Assembly: GCA_947626425.1 (NCBI GenBank)
Contig: CANQRX010000008.1
Span: 1-25,482 of the forward strand
DNA length: 25,482 nucleotides
From: an uncultured Bacilli bacterium
GTDB taxonomy: Bacteria > Bacillota_I > Bacilli_A > RF39 > UBA660
Reading direction: 5' to 3'
In this document: in pieces, positions 8,833 to 15,202 of the stretch
Layout: each line of letters begins with the position of its first letter
Position numbering within the stretch: position 1 is the first letter of the stretch
Notes under the pieces: generated by a model
The model's input: the letters and a program-made list of their open reading frames with translations, nothing else
The model's database searches: none
Told to the model about the DNA's origin: nothing
Program-made: the position numbers and the translations under genes

Positions 8833-9433
8833 AATTTCTTGTCCTTTCTAAAACTTTCAAAGAATACCTTTCACTTAATTTAATAACTTCAAAAAGATCC
8901 CAGTCATCATAAATATTTTGACAATTTTGATTGTACATATTAAAAACCTGAAAAAAATCATAAGCCAAAACAATGTTTTCTTGTAATAAACTATAATAAA
9001 GTTGACTAACATAAGTATCATAACCAGTTTTATATTTACCATATTTTAACCAATTAACTTTCTTAGCGATTTCCAATAAAGTATCACATGTATTATTTAA
9101 TTTAATAGCTTCATCATAAGTTGTGGGATAAAGCATCTTTATTAAACAATGTAAATCTTCAAAAAAATCTGGAGATAACTTTTCTTTTCCTAACCAATTA
9201 CGATAAGCAAATATTACATCTTCTAATCCTACAATTGAATTTAAAGTTTCCGTTTTAATAATTGGAGTATTTTCATTTTCTTTTAAATTCCTTTTTAATA
9301 ATTCTAAAGCTGGAATATCACTATAATAATAATGAAAATATGTCCGTAATTCTCGTTCTAATTCTTTTTTGCTTAAAAAATTATTTTCATAAGCATCAAT
9401 TGAATCTAATAAAATTGTTGTTTCATTTTGCAT
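8819..9433 (-). CDS. Unrecognised helical protein, first gene of the T-box operon
   Basis: This 204-residue protein matches no family I recognise. It is acidic to neutral, apparently all-helical, rich in Tyr, Asn, Leu and Lys, and has no signal peptide, membrane segment or obvious metal-binding motif. Tyr-rich stretches (YFHYYYSD near residue 32, YVSQLYYSLL near 143) stand out. I chose the ATG at 9433, which has AAAGGA 8 bases upstream; the open frame continues upstream only into the T-box terminator, which is not coding. It is the first gene after the T-box and overlaps asnS by 14 bases, so it should be made whenever asparaginyl- and aspartyl-tRNA synthesis is induced. That links it to aspartate, asparagine or tRNA metabolism by context only. 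Confidence 0.75.
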   Translation of the reverse strand: MQNETTILLDSIDAYENNFLSKKELERELRTYFHYYYSDIPALELLKRNLKENENTPIIKTETLNSIVGLEDVIFAYRNWLGKEKLSPDFFEDLHCLIKMLYPTTYDEAIKLNNTCDTLLEIAKKVNWLKYGKYKTGYDTYVSQLYYSLLQENIVLAYDFFQVFNMYNQNCQNIYDDWDLFEVIKLSERYSLKVLERTRNYGIK

Positions 9434-9658
9434 GTTATTTTCCTTTCTAACAAATAAAAACCTAGATTCATGTAAGGACGAGGAAAAACCCCGCGGTGCC
9501 ACCTTACTTCACCTAGGCTCTTATTTTTGGTATCGCAAAAATATGCGTTCTTAAATTTATGAAAGCTGTCTTTTCAAAAAAAGATTATAAACAGTTTCAC
9601 CAACCCTGCTCTCTCTTTTAATAAATCTTTAATTTACTTTTTCTTTCTTTAAGAAGAT
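9434..9658 (-). promoter_or_regulatory. T-box riboswitch leader, probably tRNA-Asp (or tRNA-Asn) responsive
   Basis: The T-box core (minus strand of 9491-9505, AAGGTGGCACCGCGG) is unmistakable. Stem I can be folded by hand: TTCTTAA (9649-9655) pairs with TTAAGAA (9548-9554), followed by GAAAG/CTTTC. The apical GGTTGGTGAAA is present, and AGTA at 9635-9638 faces GAA on the 3' side, as in a specifier loop. The codon after GAA with a two-base gap is GAC (9568-9570, Asp); an AAC (9547-9549, Asn) falls in the basal helix and is less likely. The TGGC bulge would pair with tRNA ending GCCA, i.e. discriminator G73, which fits both tRNA-Asp and tRNA-Asn. The leader looks short, without a clear stem II. 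Confidence 0.9.
9452..9517 (-). terminator. T-box-controlled terminator
   Basis: CCTAGGTGAAGTAAGG (9502-9517, minus strand) pairs with CCTTACATGAATCTAGG (9461-9477) and is followed by TTTTTATTT. The 5' arm overlaps the T-box antiterminator, so the two structures exclude each other. Confidence 0.88.
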
Positions 9659-9664
9659 AAATTT

Positions 9665-9693
9665 ATTTTAAAGCTTTTTTAAACTTTAGTCAA
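9665..9693 (-). promoter_or_regulatory. Promoter of the asnS-aspS-gatCAB operon
   Basis: TTGACT (9688-9693) and TAAAAT (9665-9670) are separated by exactly 17 bases, just upstream of the T-box stem I. Confidence 0.8.
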
Positions 9694-9738
9694 CGAATTT
9701 TTTTATTAGAATATGCTTATTAGAAAAATTAGTTGCGA

Positions 9739-11460
9739 TTAATTCATAGCTTCAACAATAATATCTTGTAATTTTACAACATCATCGGTGTTGTATGTAG
9801 CTTTGCCTTTTACACAGGCTGCTAAACCGTAGGCACCTACAAGTTTGTTTTCATCTGGCTTAGCTATTGTATCTAAAATTCTAACCGCATCATTGGTATC
9901 AATAATTCCATTACCTGTTACATCCCCTATAACGACAATAACATTGTAATCAATTACTTCTTCACCATCTTTTAAAACGACAACGCACCCTGTACCTACT
10001 AATTCATTGGCATTCATTACTCTGCCATCTTCATGTTCTACTGTAATAGTATATTCTGAATCTACATCTTTAAATAATTCTTTTACTTCATCAACTGTTT
10101 TTGCAACACTAGCATTGTCATTCTTTAATAAACCTTTTCCAGTCATAATTTTACTATCTTCCTCAACATTTAAATCTGATGAAGTTGATGATTCTAATGC
10201 TAATTGGGGATAATTTTTAATTTCGATTTCATTTGGTGATAAATCTGTATTTTCTATTGGTAACGTTGCATCGTTTGGAACAAAAACGCTATTGGCATAC
10301 CAGTTTTCATCACTTTGAATCCAGTCGGTTACAGCAAGTTTGTTATTTAAAGAACTTAAGCCTTCTCCTAAAATAATACCCATTTTTGGTGTTTCTTTAA
10401 TATCTGTCGTAACAGTCTGAGCAAGGATGGCAGGCATTTTTTCAGCACCTATAGCTTTAACATGACCATCTTTAATATCTATGTTACCATTAGTCGTATA
10501 TATACCATAACCACTTGTACTACTTGCCACTACTTCACCACTCGAAATAGTAATATTTTCTCCTTGCATAGCCGTTTTATTACTATTTACAGTTATCTTT
10601 GAATCACCAGAAATATTTAAAGATTTTTCCGCAAGAATTCCCTTGCCTTCATTTGACGTAGCCTCAATAACACTATTTTCAATAACAACATTTCGAGCTG
10701 AAATTACTTGAAAATCTTTGTAAGCAGAAAGTTTTAAATGTCCACCTTTAATTGTAACATCGCGTTTTCCATTAGCAGAAGAAGCACTAATAGCTGGGCG
10801 GTAACTTTCTTTCCCTTGTCTAATTTCATAAGCCTGTAATTCTAAGGAAGCATCATCAATCGCTTCAATAACTATATTACAATTAGCTTGAATGGAAACA
10901 GTTTCTTCTAAAAATTCAGGACCTCTTACTTGATCTGGATGTTCTTGATTGTGTTCTGCTAAAGCCTCTTTTGTTTCTTCAATCATTGATTTGTAAATAT
11001 TTTTTCCTTTTAATTTAATCGTTACTGTATCATCAGGGTCAACGGCATCAAAATAAAGAATAAAATTTGCCCTATTTAATGCATCATTATATCTTTTTAA
11101 AAATTCGCTAAAATTAACACTATCAATAGTAATTGTCGCCGTAGCTGGATCCCAAACGACACTGCCATAACCGTCACTTTCTAAATCACGGCGTTCCCAA
11201 TGTTTATTCACTTTATCTTTATTTAAAACTACCCCAGAAAGTTGAAGACTGTTAAAACGATCTTCCGTTAATGATGGATTAGAATTATTTTTTTGGTATT
11301 CACTTTTTTCATCTTTTACTTGAGAATAATCAAATTCAGTAACATCACCTGTATATTTATAAACTTTTTCTTCTGCCAAAACACTTTTAGAAAATGTTGC
11401 GAGTAATAAGAAAATACACACTATACCAAACCATGTTTTTTTTATCTTTTGTAATCTCAT
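9739..11460 (-). CDS. Secreted beta-rich protein with C-terminal dockerin-like module
   Basis: The 573-residue product starts with a signal peptide (MRLQKIKKTW, hydrophobic stretch, then SVLA before EEK). Residues about 100-360 have many short Ile/Val strands with turns (VTIKGGHLKLSA, NITISSGEVVAS, NIDIKDGHVKAIG), suggesting a repetitive beta structure such as a beta helix, perhaps carbohydrate-related. Near residue 440 begins a module of about 70 residues (VGTGCVVVLKDGEEVIDY) that also occurs before the dockerin of the 513-residue neighbour. The last 62 residues are dockerin-like: GDVTGNGIIDTNDAVRIL has Ca-binding loop residues D1, T3, N5, D9, D12, while the second repeat (CVKGKATYNTDDVVKLQ) is degenerate. 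The ATG at 11460 has GGAAGGTG; an in-frame TTG at 11475 overlaps that site. It is the last gene of the surface operon. No catalytic motif was seen. Confidence 0.8.
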   Translation of the reverse strand: MRLQKIKKTWFGIVCIFLLLATFSKSVLAEEKVYKYTGDVTEFDYSQVKDEKSEYQKNNSNPSLTEDRFNSLQLSGVVLNKDKVNKHWERRDLESDGYGSVVWDPATATITIDSVNFSEFLKRYNDALNRANFILYFDAVDPDDTVTIKLKGKNIYKSMIEETKEALAEHNQEHPDQVRGPEFLEETVSIQANCNIVIEAIDDASLELQAYEIRQGKESYRPAISASSANGKRDVTIKGGHLKLSAYKDFQVISARNVVIENSVIEATSNEGKGILAEKSLNISGDSKITVNSNKTAMQGENITISSGEVVASSTSGYGIYTTNGNIDIKDGHVKAIGAEKMPAILAQTVTTDIKETPKMGIILGEGLSSLNNKLAVTDWIQSDENWYANSVFVPNDATLPIENTDLSPNEIEIKNYPQLALESSTSSDLNVEEDSKIMTGKGLLKNDNASVAKTVDEVKELFKDVDSEYTITVEHEDGRVMNANELVGTGCVVVLKDGEEVIDYNVIVVIGDVTGNGIIDTNDAVRILDTIAKPDENKLVGAYGLAACVKGKATYNTDDVVKLQDIIVEAMN

Positions 11461-11478
11461 ATTTTCACCTTCCAATTT

Positions 11479-12252
11479 TTATTTTTTTCTTGCAATTACA
11501 ACCATTCGGCCATCTTCCTTAGAATATTCACACGTTGAAAGGGTAATGAATTCATCTTCATATTCTATATTTACACCCGTATCATATAATGATAATTGCT
11601 TTATATTGTCTCGAAAATTTAAAAATGCTTCTTCGGTTTCAAAATTATATTCTTTATAATATTTAAATACATTATCACTTTTATTAAACACTTGCGAAAC
11701 GAAGGCTGCAACTATTTCATATTCAGCCGTCTCATACAAAGAGTCAAAACGTATCGTCTGATGGTTAAGATAAAAATTCTTGTCTTTGTATTTTACTAAA
11801 TCATGAAACATACTACCATTATTCATGTTATGGCCATGAATAATCAAATTATCATCTCTTGGTTCTACAGTATTGTACTTATCTACAAAAAAACTACCTT
11901 CAATACGTTGTTGTTTATCAAAACCATGGGAAAGATAAAAATCATCGGTGGCTGTATAAACAACAGGTCCATCAATATTTGTACCCTCAATATGGATATA
12001 TCCAACTAAATCAGAATTTTGATTGTAAAGCTTTTCCATATAATCAAGCATCTGTACAAATTCATCCTCATCACTAACAGGTGGCAACAAAACTTCTGGA
12101 TTTTCATAATGAACATTTTTCTTTGTACGTAAAACCATAGCAATAGTTGATGTAACAAAAACAGCTCCAAGAATAATAAATACCAAAGCCCATTTTATAT
12201 TTCTTTTTAATTTAGTATGATGTTTTTTTCCCCGAGATGAATACGTTTTCAT
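11479..12252 (-). CDS. srtB: Class B sortase
   Basis: This is a membrane-anchored cysteine transpeptidase joining surface proteins to the cell wall. Its 257 residues contain a basic N-terminus, one membrane anchor at about 20-41, then the class B core: NSDLVGYIHIEGTNIDGPVV, catalytic His141 in IIHGHNMNNGSMF, Cys241 in TLSTCEYS and Arg249 in DGRMVVIARK. I chose the ATG at 12252, preceded by AAAGGGG; the in-frame TTG at 12267 would cover that site. It lies directly after the gene for a protein with a VPKTG sorting signal, its obvious substrate. A strong terminator hairpin stands only a few bases before its ribosome-binding site, so it is likely made at a lower level by read-through. Confidence 0.93.
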   Translation of the reverse strand: MKTYSSRGKKHHTKLKRNIKWALVFIILGAVFVTSTIAMVLRTKKNVHYENPEVLLPPVSDEDEFVQMLDYMEKLYNQNSDLVGYIHIEGTNIDGPVVYTATDDFYLSHGFDKQQRIEGSFFVDKYNTVEPRDDNLIIHGHNMNNGSMFHDLVKYKDKNFYLNHQTIRFDSLYETAEYEIVAAFVSQVFNKSDNVFKYYKEYNFETEEAFLNFRDNIKQLSLYDTGVNIEYEDEFITLSTCEYSKEDGRMVVIARKK

Positions 12253-12264
12253 TAAATCCCCTTT

Positions 12265-12297
12265 CAAAAAATAGCGAGGAAATTTTTTCCCCGCTAA
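12265..12297 (-). terminator. Internal operon terminator between surface protein and sortase genes
   Basis: On the minus strand TAGCGGGGAAA pairs with TTTCCTCGCTA (one internal G/T position), followed by T6. It begins 2 bases after the stop of the VPKTG protein gene and its T-run abuts the sortase ribosome-binding site. Confidence 0.85.
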
Positions 12298-12298
12298 A

Positions 12299-13459
12299 TT
12301 AATTTTTCTTTAATCGATTTTTACGTAATAATATTACAGCTAAAGCGGTTCCAGAACATATAGTTAGTAAAGCAACAGGCCAAACAATAACACTTACATC
12401 TCCAGTTTTTGGAACATCATCTTTTTCACTTGAGTTTGAATTGTTATTTTCACTTATATTTGAATTATTATTTTCACTTGGTTTTGAATTGTTATTTTCG
12501 CTTGGATTTGTAACTTCTTCTAAAGCCTTTATAGCATTAGTTACATTGGTTGTTACTTCATCAACTTTTTCTTGATTAGCATTATTATCATTTAAAACTT
12601 TTAAAGCTTCATCAATTGCTTTATTTAAATTTTCTAATGATTCATCAGTATATTTTTTATCATTATTTAATAATTTTTGGGCTTCATCAATTGCTTTTTT
12701 TAGTGATGTTTTATTTATTTCGACTTCACTAGGATTATGAGGTTCATTTGCAACTTCTTCTAAAGCCTTTATAGCATTAGTTACATTGGTTGTTACTTCA
12801 TCAACTTTTTCTTGACTCGCACTATTATCATTCAAAACTTTTAAAGCCTCATCAATTGCTTTATTTAAGTTTGCTATTGATTCATCTGTATATTTTTTAC
12901 CATTATTTAATAATGCTTGCGCATCTTCAATTGCTTTTTTTAACAATGTTTTATCTACTTTTTCTTCACTAGGATCTTGAGGTACTGCAACTTTAGCAGT
13001 AGCTGTTACTGCTTTACCTTCAATATCCGCAATTGAACTAGCACTTCCGTCTCCTGTTGTTCCATGTAACTCACTTACTGTAAAATTAATTTCTGAACCA
13101 GGAGTTGCATCACTTTTAACTGTGTATATATAAGTAATTGTTAAACTTTCTTTTGCCCCACTTGATGGTCCTGCAATTGCGAAAGCGTTCTCACCATTTG
13201 GTGCTGTAATTTTGTCATTATCTCTTGTTGCATCAACATAGGTTATATTATTACTTATATCAATTTTTCCTTGAGCTCCAGACACTTTTGTATCGGGATT
13301 ATTAATCGTTATCGAAAACGAAATTTCTTCACCAGGTGAAACTACACTAGAGCTAGGAGTTACTTTAACCGTTGCTGTCGCAAAAGCAACTTTTGTAACA
13401 CTGAAAGCCATGATAAATGTAATAATCACCCCGAGTATTTTTGTACCATTTTTCTTCAT
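12299..13459 (-). CDS. Cell-wall-anchored cohesin-like/FIVAR surface protein
   Basis: The 386-residue protein has a signal peptide (cleavage probably after VAFA, residue 27). Residues about 28-155 form a cohesin-like beta domain (VTPSSSVVSPGEEISFSI, TINNPDTKVSGAQGKIDI, LTITYIYTVKSDATPGSE). Two nearly identical FIVAR-type three-helix repeats follow at about 168-238 and 248-318 (KAIDEALKVLNDN, KVDEVTTNVTNAIKALEEV), then an Asn/Ser spacer of SENNNS repeats. The C-terminal sorting signal is VPKTGD (residues 349-354), a hydrophobic segment, and RKNRLKKN. The start has AGAGGAG and lies 17 bases after the upstream dockerin-protein gene. It is the likely substrate of the sortase encoded next and the likely scaffold for the dockerin-bearing proteins. 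The cohesin assignment is by pattern only. Confidence 0.82.
   Translation of the reverse strand: MKKNGTKILGVIITFIMAFSVTKVAFATATVKVTPSSSVVSPGEEISFSITINNPDTKVSGAQGKIDISNNITYVDATRDNDKITAPNGENAFAIAGPSSGAKESLTITYIYTVKSDATPGSEINFTVSELHGTTGDGSASSIADIEGKAVTATAKVAVPQDPSEEKVDKTLLKKAIEDAQALLNNGKKYTDESIANLNKAIDEALKVLNDNSASQEKVDEVTTNVTNAIKALEEVANEPHNPSEVEINKTSLKKAIDEAQKLLNNDKKYTDESLENLNKAIDEALKVLNDNNANQEKVDEVTTNVTNAIKALEEVTNPSENNNSKPSENNNSNISENNNSNSSEKDDVPKTGDVSVIVWPVALLTICSGTALAVILLRKNRLKKN
12418..12508. repeat. 24-base tandem repeats coding the SENNNS spacer
   Basis: Three to four imperfect 24-base units, each encoding SENNNSxx, lie between the FIVAR repeats and the sorting signal. They make the flexible wall-spanning spacer and could vary in number. 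Confidence 0.8.
12511..12990. repeat. Two tandem 240-base units coding the FIVAR repeats
   Basis: The unit starting at 12511 recurs at 12751, an exact 240-base period (80 codons). The first 60 or so bases are almost identical between copies, and divergence is mostly third-position or conservative. Confidence 0.9.
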
Positions 13460-13476
13460 TTTTATCTCCTCTTCCG

Positions 13477-15018
13477 TTATTCTTTGGCTTTTTCAACGCT
13501 ATCTAAAAGCAATACTACATCATTTGTTGATAGTTCACTTTCTAAACTAAAATGAGCAGCCGTTTCAAATACACCTTCAAGTTTATTATCATTAGGACTA
13601 GCAATGCTATCTAAAATTTTAACGGCATCATCAGTATTAATAAAAGCATCACCGTTAACATCACCGGTTACAATAATTGTTACTTCATCAATAACTTCGC
13701 CTTCCTTAGAAAGTTGGACTTTATAGCCCGTACCAACAGGCAAACTTCCTTCAATTTCAGAACCGTCTTTATTAACAATTTTGATTGTAGCATTTGCTCC
13801 ACTTATTGTTTCAAATTTTGCTTTTACTTCACTTGCTGTATTACCAGAATCACCTTTGCTCATATCAGAACCACTTACGGTTTTACTACTGCTATCAAGT
13901 TTGATTTTACTATCACCTTCAGCGGTTGCCTCATTATCAAGTTTAAGTTCTTCAAAAAGAATAAATTTTACTTTATAAGTAACTTCTGTTTTAAATTTTT
14001 CATTATCCTTATCAGTTACTTTAACTTGGAATGATTGACCATCTAATTGACCAATTCCTCCAGTTGCCTGAAGTGTACCATCTTTACCTTTAAGACCCAA
14101 TGTTAAGATAAATTTAACAATTGTGCCGTTATCTTGCGAATTACCTTGTAAACTATCAAGATTTATTGTTCCGGCTCCAGTTGCATCATTAACTGACGCG
14201 ATTGATGTTACTTTATCCTTATTAGCAAATAACTTTTCAACAAGCACTGTTATGATATTATCATAAACATTATTTTTATCAGCACTTTTAATAGGATAAT
14301 TAGAATCAAACATTTTAACAATTACTTCATTATCACTATTTAATTCACTTAATTGAGCATAAGGATTACCATTATTATCCATAGCTTCATTAGAGGCTTT
14401 AATTCCCTCGGTAATAATGTTATCAATATCTTCTTCGTTAACTCTTTCCATAGTTTTAAAATCAACAGTATAAGTAACTTCTTGGTTATCACCATATTTT
14501 ACTTTAACTTGGAATGATTGACCATCTAATTGACCAATGCCTTCAGCTGGCTTTAAATTACCATCTTTACCAGTAAGACCCAATGTTAAAATAAATTGAA
14601 CAATGGTGCTGTTATCTCGGTCATCACCTTGTAAACTAGATAAAGTTATTGTTCCGGCTCCAGTTGGATTTTTTACCGATTCAATAGATGTCACTTTATC
14701 CTTATTGTCTGATAATTTTTTAACAAGCACTTTTATAATGTCTTCATAGACATCGCCATTACTACTTTTAATTGGATAGTTTTCATCATACATTTTAACT
14801 GTAACTTTGTTATCCTCACTAAGTTCACTTAATTGGGCATAAGGATTACCATTATTATCCATAGCTTCATTTGAGGCTTCAATTCCATCAATAATGATTT
14901 TATCAACCATTTCTTCCGTTACTTCACTAGCAGCTTTTACATATGGAGCAACAACGACACTTACCGGTAATATTGTCACTAGCAAAAATGCACCTAATTT
15001 TTTTGAAATATTTTTCAT
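13477..15018 (-). CDS. Secreted protein with duplicated domain and C-terminal dockerin-like module
   Basis: This 513-residue protein starts with a signal peptide (hydrophobic residues 8-27, YVKA before ASE). Two copies of a domain of about 160 residues that I do not recognise follow, at about 35-193 and 195-357; both contain ASNEAMDNNGNPYAQLSEL and GIGQLDGQSFQVKV. A Ser/Asp-rich linker leads to a module (VGTGYKVQLSKEGEVIDE, about 385-450) shared with the 573-residue secreted protein. Residues about 452-510 are dockerin-like: GDVNGDAFINTDDAVKIL supplies D1, N3, D5, N9, D12, and the second loop (HFSLESELSTNDVV) has lost most ligands. AAAGGAG precedes the ATG. It is the first gene of the surface operon, behind a promoter with a G10 tract. 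No enzyme motif was seen; the duplicated domain may bind a ligand. Confidence 0.82.
   Translation of the reverse strand: MKNISKKLGAFLLVTILPVSVVVAPYVKAASEVTEEMVDKIIIDGIEASNEAMDNNGNPYAQLSELSEDNKVTVKMYDENYPIKSSNGDVYEDIIKVLVKKLSDNKDKVTSIESVKNPTGAGTITLSSLQGDDRDNSTIVQFILTLGLTGKDGNLKPAEGIGQLDGQSFQVKVKYGDNQEVTYTVDFKTMERVNEEDIDNIITEGIKASNEAMDNNGNPYAQLSELNSDNEVIVKMFDSNYPIKSADKNNVYDNIITVLVEKLFANKDKVTSIASVNDATGAGTINLDSLQGNSQDNGTIVKFILTLGLKGKDGTLQATGGIGQLDGQSFQVKVTDKDNEKFKTEVTYKVKFILFEELKLDNEATAEGDSKIKLDSSSKTVSGSDMSKGDSGNTASEVKAKFETISGANATIKIVNKDGSEIEGSLPVGTGYKVQLSKEGEVIDEVTIIVTGDVNGDAFINTDDAVKILDSIASPNDNKLEGVFETAAHFSLESELSTNDVVLLLDSVEKAKE
13948..14916. repeat. Internal domain duplication in the first dockerin-protein gene
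   Basis: Units 14440-14916 and 13948-14436 encode about 160-residue copies with long identical stretches, e.g. both encode NNGNPYAQLSEL and GQLDGQSFQVKV. Confidence 0.85.
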
Positions 15019-15042
15019 TTTTCCCTACTCCTTTCCAATTTA

Positions 15043-15073
15043 ATTTTAGCATACACCCCCCCCCCAACGTCAA
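15043..15073 (-). promoter_or_regulatory. Promoter of the dockerin/cohesin/sortase operon with poly-G spacer
   Basis: TTGACG (15068-15073) and an extended -10 TGCTAAAAT (TAAAAT at 15043-15048) are separated by 19 bases that include ten consecutive G. The predicted start point near 15036 gives a leader of about 18 bases with AAAGGAG. A 19-base spacing is longer than optimal. Confidence 0.65.
15056..15065 (-). repeat. G10 homopolymer in promoter spacer
   Basis: Ten consecutive C on the plus strand (G on the minus) lie between the -35 and -10 boxes. I noticed no comparable G or C run elsewhere in this AT-rich window. Such tracts are prone to slipped-strand length change. Confidence 0.9.
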
Positions 15074-15158
15074 TTGAAAATTTTCGATAGTTAAGCTTTT
15101 AATTAGATATTTTTTTTAAATAATAATCTTTTACAATTATGCATTAAATAGAACCATT

Positions 15159-15192
15159 TAAAAAAAAGCAACACTCAAAATTATTATGTTGC
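15159..15192 (-). terminator. Terminator after the lipoprotein gene
   Basis: GCAACA (minus strand, 15187-15192) pairs with TGTTGC (15168-15173), followed by eight T. It isolates the surface operon promoter from upstream transcription. Confidence 0.8.
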
Positions 15193-15202
15193 AGATTTTA
15201 AA

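Noticed and set aside
2526..9433. Possible reassignment of TGA to tryptophan, as in Mycoplasma, suggested by the GatA motif and AT-richness
   Set aside because: gatC ends in TGA with normal length, the frameshifted antitoxin also stops at TGA, and tryptophans are encoded by TGG.
9434..9502. N-terminal extension of the unknown gene before asnS (starting at 9502)
   Set aside because: It is translated from the T-box antiterminator and terminator. The ATG at 9433 has a proper ribosome-binding site.
9694..9738. Terminator after the last surface-operon gene
   Set aside because: The repeated TTCTAATAA blocks do not form a stable GC-containing stem. The operon may read into the T-box leader, whose own terminator would then stop it.
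13714..14034. Open frame of 106 codons antisense to the first dockerin-protein gene
   Set aside because: Composition is Phe/Thr/Ile-rich shadow translation of a clearly coding opposite strand, with no ribosome-binding site.
15074..15158. Operator upstream of the poly-G promoter (GAAAATTTTC palindrome at 15076-15085)
   Set aside because: A 10-base palindrome of almost only A and T is expected by chance in such DNA. It may simply act as an AT-rich upstream element.
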